A stretch of 64,000 bases of DNA from the NCBI RefSeq assembly GCF_002245535.1, contig NZ_NKCN01000014.1, positions 1 to 64,000 on the forward strand, in the 5' to 3' direction. Position numbers and translations under genes: made by a program. The notes beneath the pieces were generated by a model. The model saw only the letters and a program-made list of their open reading frames with translations. It ran no database searches and was not told the origin of the DNA. Of the stretch, positions 1-11,349 are shown piece after piece (position 1 is the stretch's first letter; every line of letters starts with the position of its first letter). The stretch comes from Mycobacterium lehmannii (lineage in GTDB: Bacteria > Actinomycetota > Actinomycetes > Mycobacteriales > Mycobacteriaceae).

Positions 1-815
1 TGTCGTGATGCAGGCGGGAGGGGGAACACGGTGGAGCTCTGCGGCTGTTGGGCTCGGAGGTGTGTATGAGAGACGGGCGGTGGGGGTGGTGGCGGCGGCG
101 ACCACGAGCTCGGCTCCTCGGCCGGCTGCCGGCCCCAGTCTGCGTCGCCGGCTCTGCGGTGCGCCCCACCGCGCTCGGCGGCCGGCTGCTGCCAGTCGAA
201 CTCCGGCGGTTGGGGTTCGGCGGGCACATCGATGATCGGGCTTTCCTCGGTCCGCTCCTCGATGTCGGGCCGGTACTCGTCGATGCGGCTGCTGCTGACG
301 CGCCCCGTGGTCTCCGAATCCCGCGCCCAATCGCTGTAGGCGCGCACCGTCGTGCGCTCGGGCTCGATGGCGGGCCGGTGCGACAGGTCCGCGTCGAAGA
401 GGATCTCCAGGTTGGCGCGCAGCGCGGACAGTTCGGCCCGCAGGGTGGCCATCTCGTCGGCGGCCTGGGCGCGCACCTCGGCTTCAAGTTCGCGGCGCAG
501 TTGCGTCTCCAACGACAGCTCGTATTCGCGCCGCGCCGAGATCTCGCGGTCCAGCTGCAGGTCGTAGACGAGCTTGAGGTCGCGCACCTTGGCCTGATCG
601 ACGTCGCTCTGGCGTCGGTAGATGACCGATACGAACGCAGCGACCACCGCGGCCCACAACGCCAGGATGACCGCCAGCTTGAGCAGCTCCACCCGATCGG
701 TGAACACCAGGGCGGAGCTGGCCGCGATCGCCAGCACCAGCAACGCGGTCAACAGCATCCAACCCGGCCTGCGGCCGGCACGCCGATAGCGTGCGCTGCG
801 GGTCGGATCGGTCAT
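1..815 (-). CDS. DUF6779-like membrane protein (Rv3604c-type), 3' end outside the window
   Basis: The frame opens with ATG at 815 and stays open to the left edge, so the C-terminus is missing. The visible protein has two membrane helices (about residues 19-40 and 47-70), a charged region rich in Glu, Arg and Leu likely to be coiled coil (about 75-140), and then an acidic, Pro-rich and probably disordered tail. This matches the Rv3604c-type membrane protein that follows the folate operon in mycobacteria. It lies about 77 bp beyond the DUF3180 gene on the same strand and may be its last or next cistron. The function is unknown. Confidence 0.75.
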   Translation of the reverse strand, partial: MTDPTRSARYRRAGRRPGWMLLTALLVLAIAASSALVFTDRVELLKLAVILALWAAVVAAFVSVIYRRQSDVDQAKVRDLKLVYDLQLDREISARREYELSLETQLRRELEAEVRAQAADEMATLRAELSALRANLEILFDADLSHRPAIEPERTTVRAYSDWARDSETTGRVSSSRIDEYRPDIEERTEESPIIDVPAEPQPPEFDWQQPAAERGGAHRRAGDADWGRQPAEEPSSWSPPPPPPPPVSHTHLRAQQPQSSTVFPLPPASR

Positions 816-892
816 GGGGGCGACTGTACCTGTCACAGGTCACTCCGCGTGTCGCCTCGTCGGCGATTCGTTCTCGCGCCGGCCGAACTTCG

Positions 893-1369
893 TTAATCCG
901 TTGCCCCATTGGGGTTCTCCGGCGGCTCGCCCGGCGACTTGCAGCAATGCTGCAACCACAGCGCAGCAACCACCAGAGCCAGTCCGCACCCGGCTGCCAC
1001 CGCGGCGCCCGCGGTGTCCTCGGCGGCGACGCGCAGAGTGGAGCGACGCGGCAACAGGTAGACCAGGACGGCCACCCACCAACCGAAGACCAGCGCGCCG
1101 ACCCATGCCGAGGCCTTGGCGATCACCACGGACCTCGCCACCGCGAGGGGGTTCAGCCGCCCGGATCCCACGCCGATCTCGCCGTCGCTGATCTTGGCTC
1201 GCACATGGAACGCCCAGCCCGCTTCGGCGATGGCGACGGCCAGCAGCGAGACACCCGTCCACAGGGTTATCGGCGGGAACCACCGGTACGACGCGAGCAC
1301 GAGCAAATAGCCGACGACAGCGGTGAGAACCGCAGCGGCCGCGAGGTCGCGCTTGCGCGTGGGTCCCAT
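893..1369 (-). CDS. DUF3180 integral membrane protein (Rv3605c-type)
   Basis: This is a protein of 158 residues with four hydrophobic helices; the first starts near residue 10 (TAVVGYLLVLASYRW). The ATG at 1369 shares one base with the folK stop (TGATG), so translation is probably coupled. A longer reading from 1498 would overlap folK deeply and has no family support. The gene is the conserved fifth member after folE-folP-folB-folK in mycobacteria. No catalytic motif is visible. Its constant position suggests a link to folate or envelope metabolism, but its role is unknown. Confidence 0.85.
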   Translation of the reverse strand: MGPTRKRDLAAAAVLTAVVGYLLVLASYRWFPPITLWTGVSLLAVAIAEAGWAFHVRAKISDGEIGVGSGRLNPLAVARSVVIAKASAWVGALVFGWWVAVLVYLLPRRSTLRVAAEDTAGAAVAAGCGLALVVAALWLQHCCKSPGEPPENPNGATD

Positions 1370-1881
1370 CAGCGCAACCCCAACTCGGTGCGGTGGACGC
1401 CTTCGCGTTCGGCCGTTTCGAGTGCCCCGAGCAGTTCGTCGACCCGGCGCGGCTCGCCTGCGACCGTCAGCACCGCGTCCGGTTCCACCGCCAGCCACGG
1501 CACCAGCACGAAGGCACGTTCATGGGCACGCGGATGCGGCAAAGTCAGTTCGGCGTCCTGCGAGATCACCTCACGTCCCCCGGTTCGGCAGGTCACGATG
1601 TCGACGTCGAGCGTGCGCGGGCCCCACCGCTGTTCGCGCACCCGCTCGGCGGCTCGTTCGAAGTCGTGGGCGCGCCGTAGCCAACCGTGGCCGTCGAGCG
1701 CGGGATCGTCGGCGATGAGGACGGCGTTGAGGAACGGTCCCTGCTCGACACCGCCCCACGGCGCGGTCTCGTACACCGGCGACGCCGCGCGCAGCGCACC
1801 GCCGAGCCCGTCGGCGACCGACCGAAGCATCGCCAGCCGGTCGCCGAGATTCGATCCGATCGACAGAACCGCGGTGGTCAC
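1369..1881 (-). CDS. folK: 2-amino-4-hydroxy-6-hydroxymethyldihydropteridine pyrophosphokinase
   Basis: HPPK transfers pyrophosphate from ATP to 6-hydroxymethyl-dihydropterin, making the substrate for FolP. The protein has 170 residues and begins with the typical SIGSNLGDR motif (residues 7-15). It then has the family segments [11 protein letters not shown] and GPRTLDVDI, the latter carrying the metal-binding Asp residues. The length is normal. The start overlaps the folB stop by 4 nt (GTGA), so it belongs to the folate operon. The substrate-binding residues look intact. Confidence 0.95.
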   Translation of the reverse strand: MTTAVLSIGSNLGDRLAMLRSVADGLGGALRAASPVYETAPWGGVEQGPFLNAVLIADDPALDGHGWLRRAHDFERAAERVREQRWGPRTLDVDIVTCRTGGREVISQDAELTLPHPRAHERAFVLVPWLAVEPDAVLTVAGEPRRVDELLGALETAEREGVHRTELGLR

Positions 1882-2255
1882 GGGCCACCCCGACCGCGCC
1901 GCGAACGACGCGCGACGACCGCGACGTCGGAGAACGTCAGCGGGATCGGTGCGGCGGGCTTGTGCAGGACCACCTCGACGGCGTGCACTCGCTCGTCTTC
2001 CATGACGCCGTCGGCGATCTCTGCGGCCACCGTCTCGATCAGGTCCCGCGGTGGCCCGGCGATGATGTCGGCCGCCCGCTGGGCCAACCCGCCGTAGTCC
2101 AAGGTGTCGGCGAGGTCGTCACTGGCCGCCGCGGCCGCGAGGTCGATCCAGACCGTGATGTCGACGATGAAGTCCTGGCCGTCGCGACGCTCGTGCTCGT
2201 AGACGCCGTGATGGCCGCGAACTCGCAAGCCCCGCAACTCGATTCGGTCAGCCAT
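1878..2255 (-). CDS. folB: dihydroneopterin aldolase
   Basis: FolB converts 7,8-dihydroneopterin to 6-hydroxymethyl-dihydropterin and glycolaldehyde. The protein has 125 residues with the early family motif [16 protein letters not shown] and a conserved Lys in the C-terminal strand ([10 protein letters not shown]). The ATG at 2255 overlaps the end of folP by 8 nt. It sits in pathway order with folP and folK, so the enzymes around dihydropteroate are made from one mRNA. Confidence 0.95.
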   Translation of the reverse strand: MADRIELRGLRVRGHHGVYEHERRDGQDFIVDITVWIDLAAAAASDDLADTLDYGGLAQRAADIIAGPPRDLIETVAAEIADGVMEDERVHAVEVVLHKPAAPIPLTFSDVAVVARRSRRGRGGP

Positions 2256-3069
2256 GCGACCAGGCCTCCAACACCTTCACCGCGTCGACCGAGGCGCGCA
2301 CATCGTGCACCCGCACGCCCCAGGCGCCGTGCAGACCTGCCAGCGCCGAGATCACCGCCGTCGCGGTCTCCCGCCCGTCCGGCGGCCGCGGTTGTCCCTC
2401 GGAGTCCGCGAGCAGCGTTCCGAGGAAGCGTTTCCGCGACGCGCCGACCAACACCGGAATGCCGGTGGCGACGAATTCGGGCAGCGCACGCAACAGCATC
2501 CAGTTGTGGTCGCCCGTCTTGGCGAAGCCCAGCCCCGGATCGATGATCAGGTTGGCCGGGTCGACGCCGGTGGCCACCGCGGCGTCCACACTGGCGAGCA
2601 GTTCGGTCCGGACCTCGTCGACCACGTTCCGATATGCGGGCACCGCGTGCGGCCGGTCCGCGCCCACCGATCGCCAATGCATCAGCACCCAAGGCACTTT
2701 CGCGTCGGCGAGCAACGGCGCCATGTCCGGGTCCGCGCGCCCGCCGGAGACGTCGTTGACGATCTGGGCGCCGTTCTCGAGCGCGGCGCGCGCGACGTCG
2801 GCGTGCATGGTGTCGATGCTGACGGTGACGCCGTGGGCGGCGAGCTCCCTGATGACCGGGCACACCCGCGATTTCTCGACGTCGGGCTCGATGCGCGTCG
2901 CCCCGGGGCGAGTGGACTCACCGCCCACGTCGACGATCGCCGCCCCTTGGCTCACCAGCTCGAGCCCGTGCTCGACGGCGCGGTCGCGGTCGAGGAACAG
3001 CCCTCCGTCGGAGAAGGAGTCGTCGGTGACGTTCACGACTCCCATGACTCGCACCCGTGTCGAGTTCAC
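2248..3069 (-). CDS. folP: dihydropteroate synthase (sulfonamide target)
   Basis: FolP condenses hydroxymethyl-dihydropterin pyrophosphate with p-aminobenzoate. The protein has 273 residues and opens with [16 protein letters not shown], the pterin-site loop. GGESTRPGA follows (the loop carrying sulfonamide-contacting residues), then DPGLGFAKT and the C-terminal VHDV. The chosen start is GTG at 3069, which overlaps the folE stop as GTGA. It gives the same N-terminus as M. tuberculosis FolP1, and an earlier start would run far into folE. This is the FolP1 type, not the diverged FolP2. Confidence 0.95.
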   Translation of the reverse strand: MNSTRVRVMGVVNVTDDSFSDGGLFLDRDRAVEHGLELVSQGAAIVDVGGESTRPGATRIEPDVEKSRVCPVIRELAAHGVTVSIDTMHADVARAALENGAQIVNDVSGGRADPDMAPLLADAKVPWVLMHWRSVGADRPHAVPAYRNVVDEVRTELLASVDAAVATGVDPANLIIDPGLGFAKTGDHNWMLLRALPEFVATGIPVLVGASRKRFLGTLLADSEGQPRPPDGRETATAVISALAGLHGAWGVRVHDVRASVDAVKVLEAWSHG

Positions 3070-3674
3070 TTGCGCAATATCAGGTCCAGCGCCTCGGCCC
3101 TCGATGCCGCGTCGACCTTGAACTGCCCGCGCACGGCCGATGTGGTCGTCACCGCGCCCGGCTTTCGCACCCCGCGCATCGCCATGCACAGGTGCTCGGC
3201 CTCGACCACGACGATCACACCCCGCGGATCGAGTTTGCGCATCATCGCGTCCGCGATCTGACCGGTGAGGCGTTCCTGCACCTGCGGTCGCTTGGCGTAG
3301 AGATCGACCAGCCGGGCGATCTTGGACAACCCGGTGACGCGGCCGTCCTCGCCGGGGATGTAGCCGACGTGCGCGACGCCGTGGAACGACACCAGGTGGT
3401 GCTCGCACGTCGAGTACATCGGGATCTGCTTGACCAACACCAGTTCGTCGTGCTGCTCGTCGAACGTGGTGTCCAGCACCGAATCCGGATCGATGTAGAG
3501 GCCGGCGAACAGCTCCTTGTACGCCCGCGCGACCCGCGCGGGCGTGGACTCCAGGCCGTGGCGGTCCGGGTCCTCGCCCACCGCGAGCAGCAGTTCACGG
3601 ACCGCCGCCTCAGCGCGCGGCTGGTCGAAGTTCGCGGGACTGAAGGTGACAGAGTTGTGCTGCGACTGCGCCAA
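3066..3674 (-). CDS. folE: GTP cyclohydrolase I, first enzyme of folate synthesis
   Basis: FolE opens GTP to 7,8-dihydroneopterin triphosphate. The protein has 202 residues with the zinc and active-site motif STCEHH and the conserved segments [24 protein letters not shown] and EAEHLCM. The likely start is TTG at 3674. It has a strong AGGAGG at 3685-3680, and it lies just past the ftsH stop. An upstream frame from 3761 would overlap ftsH and lacks such a site. The gene follows ftsH by 28 bp, so the folate genes may share an ftsH transcript. Confidence 0.93.
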   Translation of the reverse strand: MAQSQHNSVTFSPANFDQPRAEAAVRELLLAVGEDPDRHGLESTPARVARAYKELFAGLYIDPDSVLDTTFDEQHDELVLVKQIPMYSTCEHHLVSFHGVAHVGYIPGEDGRVTGLSKIARLVDLYAKRPQVQERLTGQIADAMMRKLDPRGVIVVVEAEHLCMAMRGVRKPGAVTTTSAVRGQFKVDAASRAEALDLILRK

Positions 3675-3702
3675 TGGAGCCTCCTGTGAGCCGGTCGGCC
3701 TG

Positions 3703-6009
<2,307 letters not shown>

Positions 6010-6277
6010 CAACTATCCGTCGTCGTCCGGCCGCGTGGCGGGCCGTTGTCCCCGGCCGTCAGCGACCACTCCTGCCTTCAATGCCTTTTCAAGCCGTCGA
6101 AGCCTCTCCAACAAGTACGCGGTTGGAATAGTTCAGGCTACCGCTAGACCAACGAACCAAGGTTCCCGACGGTTCTCCCGACATCCCGGCGAACGTGGGT
6201 TACCCGCACGCTGCCGGCCGCGGCGGCGTGCTTCAACCACACACTCGCGCACCGAGGACTGTGCTTGGGTGGAGATC
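6010..6277. promoter_or_regulatory. divergent promoter region between ftsH and ephA
   Basis: This 268 bp stretch separates two divergent genes and has no convincing gene. Reading toward ftsH, TTGGTC and TATTCC spaced by 16 bp near 6124-6151 could form a SigA-like promoter, leaving a leader of about 110 nt. On the plus strand TTGGAA and TAGACC in the same place could serve ephA. Both are weak matches. Confidence 0.3.
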
Positions 6278-7240
6278 GTGATCACCCCGACCGAGCGGTT
6301 CGTCGACACCAACGGCGTGCGCCTGCGGGTGCTCGAGGCGGGCGAACCGGGCGCTCCGCTGGTGGTACTCGCCCACGGTTTTCCCGAACTCGCATTCTCT
6401 TGGCGCCATCAGATGCCCGCATTGGCCAAGGCCGGCTATCACGTGCTGGCTCCCGATCAGCGCGGCTACGGGCAGTCGTCCAAGCCCGATGCCGTCGACG
6501 CCTACACGGTGGTCGAGCTCAGCGCCGACATCGTCGGCCTGCTCGACGACGTCGGCGCCGACCGCGCGGCCATCGTCGGGCACGACTTCGGCGGGGTGGT
6601 GGCCTGGGCTGCGCCGCTGCTGCATCCGGACCGGTTCGCCGGCGTTGTCGGTGTCTGCACACCGCCGGTGCCGCGCTCGCGGGTGCCCACGACGCAGGCG
6701 TTCCGCCGCATCTTCGGCGAGAAGTTCTTCTACATCCTCTACTTTCAGGAGCCGGGTCCGGCCGACACGGAGCTCAACCGAGACCCCGCCACGTCGATCC
6801 GCAAGCTGCTCGCGTCGACGGCCTCGTCGAAGGGCGGGCTCGTCGGCGACCGGATGATCGCGCAGGGACCGGCTGGGCTCCTGTCCCGTATCCCCGAGCC
6901 CGACGGCCTGCCCGACTGGATCAACGAGCGCGAACTCGACCACTACGTCGAGGAGTTCACCCGCACGGGCTTCACCGGTGCGCTCAACTGGTACCGCTGC
7001 TTCGACCGCAACTGGGAGCTGACGGCGAACACCCCGGCGACGACCATCGGCGTGCCTGCGTTGTTCGTCGGCGCCACAGAGGATCCGACCCAGGCCTTCG
7101 CCCGGCGGGACCGCGCCCGCGAGGTGGTTACCGGCGACTATCGCGAGGTGATGATCGACGGCGGGCACTGGTTGCCGCAGGAGCGGCCCGCGGCGGTCAA
7201 CGCCGCGCTGCTGGAGTTCTTGAACCGATTGGATTGGTGA
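6278..7240 (+). CDS. ephA: epoxide hydrolase EphA-type, alpha/beta hydrolase fold
   Basis: The protein of about 320 residues hydrolyses epoxides to diols by an Asp-nucleophile mechanism. Motifs in order are HGFPE (oxyanion hole), the nucleophile elbow GHDFGG, the segment EFTRTGFTGALNWYR in the lid and post-lid part, and the catalytic His in DGGHW. The start GTG at 6278 gives the N-terminus expected from M. tuberculosis EphA; GTG at 6269 is an alternative. The stop abuts the alcohol dehydrogenase ATG, which suggests an operon for detoxification or lipid-derived substrates. Confidence 0.85.
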   Translation: MITPTERFVDTNGVRLRVLEAGEPGAPLVVLAHGFPELAFSWRHQMPALAKAGYHVLAPDQRGYGQSSKPDAVDAYTVVELSADIVGLLDDVGADRAAIVGHDFGGVVAWAAPLLHPDRFAGVVGVCTPPVPRSRVPTTQAFRRIFGEKFFYILYFQEPGPADTELNRDPATSIRKLLASTASSKGGLVGDRMIAQGPAGLLSRIPEPDGLPDWINERELDHYVEEFTRTGFTGALNWYRCFDRNWELTANTPATTIGVPALFVGATEDPTQAFARRDRAREVVTGDYREVMIDGGHWLPQERPAAVNAALLEFLNRLDW

Positions 7241-8260
7241 ATGCGCGCTGCCGTACTGCGAGGCGGACAGATGGTGGTCCGCGACGACGTGCCCGAACCG
7301 GTTCCCCAAGAGGGTCAGGTCCTGGTCGCGGTCAAGGCTTGCGGGATCTGCGGTTCAGATCTGCACTTCGCCAAGCACGGCGACCAGATGGTGCGGCTGA
7401 CCCGCGAGATCACCGGTATGCCGGTGCAAGGAGGCCTGCCGGTCGACCTCGGCGATGACGTGTTCATGGGCCACGAATTCAGCGCTGAGATCCTCGAGGC
7501 CGGTCCCGGCACCGACGCACCCCCGCCGGGAACTCTAGTCACGTCGCTACCGGTGTTGTTGTCGCCCAAGGGCTTCGAGCCGATCATGTCCAGCAACACC
7601 GTACTCGGTGGATACGCAGAGAGGATGCTGCTGTCGGTGCCGCTACTGCTGAGCGTGCCGGACGGCGTCGACCCACGGCACGCCGCATTGACCGAACCGA
7701 TGGCCGTCGGGTTGCACGCCGTCAACAAGTCCGCCATCACCGCCGGCGAGGCCGCGCTGGTCCTCGGCTGCGGTCCGATCGGCATCGCGATCATCGCCGC
7801 CCTGCGACTCAAGGGCGTCGAACACATTGCGGCGGCGGACTTCTCGGTGCGCCGGCGGGAACTCGCCGCGACGATGGGCGCGCACGTGACGCTCGATCCC
7901 GCGCAGGGTTCTCCGTTCGACGGCGCGACACCCGCGGTGATCTTCGAGGCCGTCGGCGTCCCCGGGATCATCGACGACGTGATGCGCAGGGCTCCGTTGG
8001 GCAGCCGCCTGGTGGTGGCCGGAGTGTGCATGCAGCCCGACACGGTCACGCCGTTGTTCGGCATCGCCAAGGAGATCAACGTCCAGTTCGTCAACTCCTA
8101 CGACCACAACGAGTTCGCGGAGACGTTGCGCGCCATCGCCGACGGGCGCATCGATGTCTCGCCGCTGATCACCGGCGAGGTGGGACTCGAAGGCGTCGGC
8201 GCCGCGTTCGACGAACTCGCCGACCCCGACACGCACTGCAAGATCATGGTGACCCCCTGA
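7241..8260 (+). CDS. zinc-binding alcohol dehydrogenase family protein
   Basis: This is a medium-chain dehydrogenase/reductase of 339 residues. The catalytic zinc ligands are visible in CGICGSDLH and GHEFSAEI, and the nucleotide-binding turn is GCGPIG. The four-cysteine structural zinc lobe is absent, so it belongs to a subgroup with catalytic zinc only. The ATG follows the ephA stop directly, so the two are very probably co-translated. A diol or alcohol produced by EphA is a reasonable but unproven substrate. Confidence 0.8.
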   Translation: MRAAVLRGGQMVVRDDVPEPVPQEGQVLVAVKACGICGSDLHFAKHGDQMVRLTREITGMPVQGGLPVDLGDDVFMGHEFSAEILEAGPGTDAPPPGTLVTSLPVLLSPKGFEPIMSSNTVLGGYAERMLLSVPLLLSVPDGVDPRHAALTEPMAVGLHAVNKSAITAGEAALVLGCGPIGIAIIAALRLKGVEHIAAADFSVRRRELAATMGAHVTLDPAQGSPFDGATPAVIFEAVGVPGIIDDVMRRAPLGSRLVVAGVCMQPDTVTPLFGIAKEINVQFVNSYDHNEFAETLRAIADGRIDVSPLITGEVGLEGVGAAFDELADPDTHCKIMVTP

Positions 8261-8263
8261 CGG

Positions 8264-8269
8264 TAGGGT
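8264..8269 (+). promoter_or_regulatory. -10 element TAGGGT for leaderless lpqG
   Basis: TAGGGT lies 7 nt before the lpqG ATG at 8277, so transcription would begin at or next to the start codon. This supports ATG 8277 over the in-frame GTG at 8268, which would overlap the element. Confidence 0.5.
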
Positions 8270-8276
8270 GCCAGCC

Positions 8277-9026
8277 ATGCCAATCGCTGCCCGGGCGAAT
8301 ACGCCCACCCGAATCCTCGCGGCCGCGGCGGTGGGGTTCATCGCCCTGCTCTCGGGCTGTGACGCGACGGCCGCCCCCGTCCTCACCAACGACGACGACA
8401 GCGCACAGCGCCAGGTGACGGTCGTCGGCACCGGTGAGGTGCTCGGCACGCCCGACACACTGACGATCAACGCGGGGATGGAGGTCGTCGCCGCCGACGC
8501 CGCCGGCGCGCTGAACCAGACCAGCCAACTGCAGCGTGGCGTCATCGACGCGCTGGTCGACTCTGGCATCGACCGCAAGGACATCAACACCTCCGAGGTG
8601 AGCGTGCAGCCGCAGTACGCGGGCGGCGACAACACCACCATCAACGGCTACCGGGCGACGAACACGATCGACGTCAAGGTCCGCGCGCTCAACACGGCGC
8701 CACAGGTGTTCGGGATCATCGCGAGCAGGGGCGGCAACGCGACGAGGATCAACAACGTCACCCTCGCCATCGAGGACGACTCACAGCTGGTGCGCGAAGC
8801 GCGCGCCCGGGCCTTCAACGATGCCAAGAGCCGCGCCGAACAGTACGCGCTGCTGGCCGAATTGGACCTCGGCAAGGTCATCTCGATATCCGAGGTGCCT
8901 TCCTCGTCACCCCCGACGCCGTATCAGGGTCCACACGGCCAGGCCGCGGATATGGCGACGGTGCCGATCGAGCCGGGCCAGCAGGCCGTCGGCTTCAACG
9001 TCACCGTGGTCTACGAGCTGACCTAA
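8277..9026 (+). CDS. lpqG: SIMPL/DUF541-domain lipoprotein, LpqG-type
   Basis: This is a 249-residue secreted lipoprotein. A signal peptide ends in the lipobox LLSGC, with the Cys near residue 28. The rest is a SIMPL (DUF541) domain with VVGTGEVLGTPD at its start and the typical alternating pattern LVREARARAFNDAKSRAEQ near the end. The family forms cell-surface or periplasmic oligomers of unclear function. It sits upstream of the hpt-tilS-dacB cluster as lpqG (Rv3623) does in M. tuberculosis. Confidence 0.8.
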   Translation: MPIAARANTPTRILAAAAVGFIALLSGCDATAAPVLTNDDDSAQRQVTVVGTGEVLGTPDTLTINAGMEVVAADAAGALNQTSQLQRGVIDALVDSGIDRKDINTSEVSVQPQYAGGDNTTINGYRATNTIDVKVRALNTAPQVFGIIASRGGNATRINNVTLAIEDDSQLVREARARAFNDAKSRAEQYALLAELDLGKVISISEVPSSSPPTPYQGPHGQAADMATVPIEPGQQAVGFNVTVVYELT

Positions 9027-9043
9027 CCCGCTCTCGTTGAATT

Positions 9044-9058
9044 GCCGGCTCAGCCGGC
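9044..9058. terminator. short hairpin between convergent lpqG and oxidoreductase genes
   Basis: The perfect inverted repeat GCCGGC-TCA-GCCGGC lies at the convergent gene ends and overlaps the last codons of the minus-strand gene. It has no T-run, so it is at best a weak bidirectional terminator. Confidence 0.35.
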
Positions 9059-11269
9059 GGGCGCGATATCTACTGGGATCCCGTTGAGCACCGCGGTCCC
9101 CGACAGCGGATCCAGATGGTTGCCGTCGTTGAGCTGGTTGACGTTCACGCCCGGCGCACCGGCCGCCACCCGTTGACCCGTGCCGTCGCGGTCGTGGCCC
9201 CAGCCGTGCGGTAACGACACCACGCCTCGCCGCATATCCGGCGTGATCTCGACCGGCGCCAGCAGCTCACCTCCCGGCCCCTTGACGACGGCGGTGTCGG
9301 TCAGGCCGAGCTCGGCGGCGTCGTCGGGGTGGATCCGCAGCGTGCACTGGTTGGAGCCGCCCGAAAGCGCGGGCAGGTTGTGCATCCAGCTGTTGTTGGA
9401 ACGCAGGTGCCGTCGCCCGATGAGCACGAACCCGTCGGCCCGCACACCGAGCGCATTCCGCAGTCGCGCGACGTCGGCGGTCAACTCGGGCGGTGCCAGT
9501 TCGATCCGTCCGGACGGCGTTCGCAGCACCTCGGCGAGGCGCCGACGCAGCGGACCAAGGTCGATGCCGTGCGGTGCGGCCTTGAGCTTGGCCAGCGTAA
9601 GACCGTCGGGGTTGGCGCCGAACGCGTCTCCGTAGGCGCCGAGGCGCAGCATCATGTCGAGGCGCCGTTCGTAGCCGGGAGCCGTCGGCAGCATCGCGGT
9701 CATCTCGTCGACGGATCGCCCGGCGACCGGCGAGTCGGGGTCGGCGGTCTCCTTGGCCAGCGTCGCGGCGATCACCTGATCGTCGACCAGCATCGGATCG
9801 GCGCCGGGGCCCAGACCGTAGAGAATCAGGGCGATGCGCGCGAGGATCTCGGCTTCGTCCGGTCGGTCGGTCAACGGGAGCGCAGGCGGTGAGTACCGCG
9901 CGTTGTTGCGCACCGCCAGGCCGTTGAGCGCGACGTCGAAGTGCGCGCTGCGCGACGGCGGAGGCGGCGGCAGGATGACGTCGGCGTGCCGGGTGGTCTC
10001 GTTCAGGTACGGGTCGATGCTCAGCATGAACTCGACGCGCTCCAGCGCCTTGTCGAGTCGATCGCCGTCGGGCGCCGACAGCACCGGGTTGCCCGCGATC
10101 GTGATCATGGCCTTGATCTGCCCGTCGCCGGGGGTGTCGATCTCCTCGGCCAACGCTGCGGCCGGAAACTCCGACAGCACTTCGGGATAACCCGATACGC
10201 GGCTGTGCCAACGCCCGGTGGAAAAGCCCCGGCCTCGCTTGGGCGGCCGCGCCGCGGACGCGATCGGCGATTGCGGGAACATCGCGCCGCCGGGGTGATC
10301 CAGGTTGCCGGTCAGGATGTTCACGACATCGACGAGCCAGCTGCCCAAGGTGCCGAATTCCACGGTGGACGTGCCGATCCGGCCGTACACGGCGGCCGAC
10401 GGCGCCGCCGCGAGTTCGCGTGCCAGCGTGCGGATGTCGTCGGCGGGCACCCCGCAGTACGCCTCGACCGTGTCCGGTGAGAAGTCGGCGGCGAGCGCAC
10501 GCACCAGGTCGACACCGTCGACGTGCCCGTCGAGGCCCTTCAGGTCCGCGAGGTCCTCATCGAAGAGCACGTGGACGACGCCCAGGAGCAGCGCCGCGTC
10601 GGTGCCGGGTCGCGGCGCCAGGTGGCGGTCGGCGAGTTCGGCGGTACGCGTGCGGGCGGGGTCGATGACCACGAGGCGGCCGCCGCGCCTGCGCAGCGCG
10701 CGCAGCTTGCCGGGAAAGTCGGCGGCGGTCGCGAGGCTGCCGTTGGAGACAAGGGGGTTCGCACCGATGATCACGAGGTAGTCGGTGCGGTCGAGGTCGG
10801 GCACGGTGAACGCGACGGGGCTGCCGAACATCAGGCCCAGCGCGACGTGCTTGGGCATCTGGTCGAGGGTGCTCGCGGAGTACACCTGTCGGGTGCCCAG
10901 CGCCTTCACGACCAGCGGGGTGTACAACCCGCCGGCGATGGTGTGGGCGTTCGGATTGCCCAGGTAGACGCCGACGGCCGCACCGCCGTGCTCGGCGATG
11001 ACACCCCCGAGCCCCTCCGCGGCCGCGGCGAACGCCTCCTCCCAGGTCGTCTCGGTCAGCACACCGTCACGCCGGATCATCGGCCGGGCCAACCGGTCGG
11101 GATCGTTGTCGAGTTCGCCGAAGCTGGCGCCCTTGGGGCAGATGAAGCCGTGGCTGAACACGTCGTCGCGGTCGCCGCGGGCACCGACAACGCGACCGTC
11201 GTCAATGGTGAGGACCAGGCCGCAGGTGGCCTCGCACAGGGGGCAGATCCTCAGCGCCGTCGTCGTCAT
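9050..11269 (-). CDS. molybdopterin oxidoreductase, formate-dehydrogenase-like (Rv0197-type)
   Basis: This is a 739-residue member of the DMSO-reductase superfamily. The N-terminus CPLCEATCG with GFICPKG about 28 residues later forms the [4Fe-4S] site (CxxCxxxC...C). Molybdopterin segments such as IGANPLVSNGS and the C-terminal dinucleotide-binding domain (GRRHLRSNNSW, LPHGWGHDRDG) follow. No Cys or selenocysteine is seen at the molybdenum-ligand position (the local motif is GNPNAHT). The substrate is therefore uncertain. The start ATG 11269 has a G-rich ribosome site. In M. tuberculosis the relative Rv0197 lies elsewhere, so this is a local rearrangement. Confidence 0.8.
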   Translation of the reverse strand: MTTTALRICPLCEATCGLVLTIDDGRVVGARGDRDDVFSHGFICPKGASFGELDNDPDRLARPMIRRDGVLTETTWEEAFAAAAEGLGGVIAEHGGAAVGVYLGNPNAHTIAGGLYTPLVVKALGTRQVYSASTLDQMPKHVALGLMFGSPVAFTVPDLDRTDYLVIIGANPLVSNGSLATAADFPGKLRALRRRGGRLVVIDPARTRTAELADRHLAPRPGTDAALLLGVVHVLFDEDLADLKGLDGHVDGVDLVRALAADFSPDTVEAYCGVPADDIRTLARELAAAPSAAVYGRIGTSTVEFGTLGSWLVDVVNILTGNLDHPGGAMFPQSPIASAARPPKRGRGFSTGRWHSRVSGYPEVLSEFPAAALAEEIDTPGDGQIKAMITIAGNPVLSAPDGDRLDKALERVEFMLSIDPYLNETTRHADVILPPPPPSRSAHFDVALNGLAVRNNARYSPPALPLTDRPDEAEILARIALILYGLGPGADPMLVDDQVIAATLAKETADPDSPVAGRSVDEMTAMLPTAPGYERRLDMMLRLGAYGDAFGANPDGLTLAKLKAAPHGIDLGPLRRRLAEVLRTPSGRIELAPPELTADVARLRNALGVRADGFVLIGRRHLRSNNSWMHNLPALSGGSNQCTLRIHPDDAAELGLTDTAVVKGPGGELLAPVEITPDMRRGVVSLPHGWGHDRDGTGQRVAAGAPGVNVNQLNDGNHLDPLSGTAVLNGIPVDIAPAG

Positions 11270-11284
11270 GCCCCCATCTTGCGC

Positions 11285-11341
11285 CGAAATTGCATTCCGG
11301 CAGGTCTCTACTCGCACTTTCGCTGCTGGAACGCAATTTCG
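11285..11341. repeat. 19-bp inverted repeat after hpt, terminator-like
   Basis: Two arms (11285-11303 and 11323-11341) are complementary with two mismatches and are separated by 19 bp. The element starts 9 bp past the hpt stop and ends close to the oxidoreductase start, so it could end the hpt transcript or act on the next promoter. There is no T-run. Confidence 0.55.
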
Positions 11342-11349
11342 CGGAGGCG

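Noticed and set aside
9050..11269. Selenocysteine formate dehydrogenase
   Set aside because: No in-frame TGA interrupts the gene and the ligand region does not resemble FdhF.
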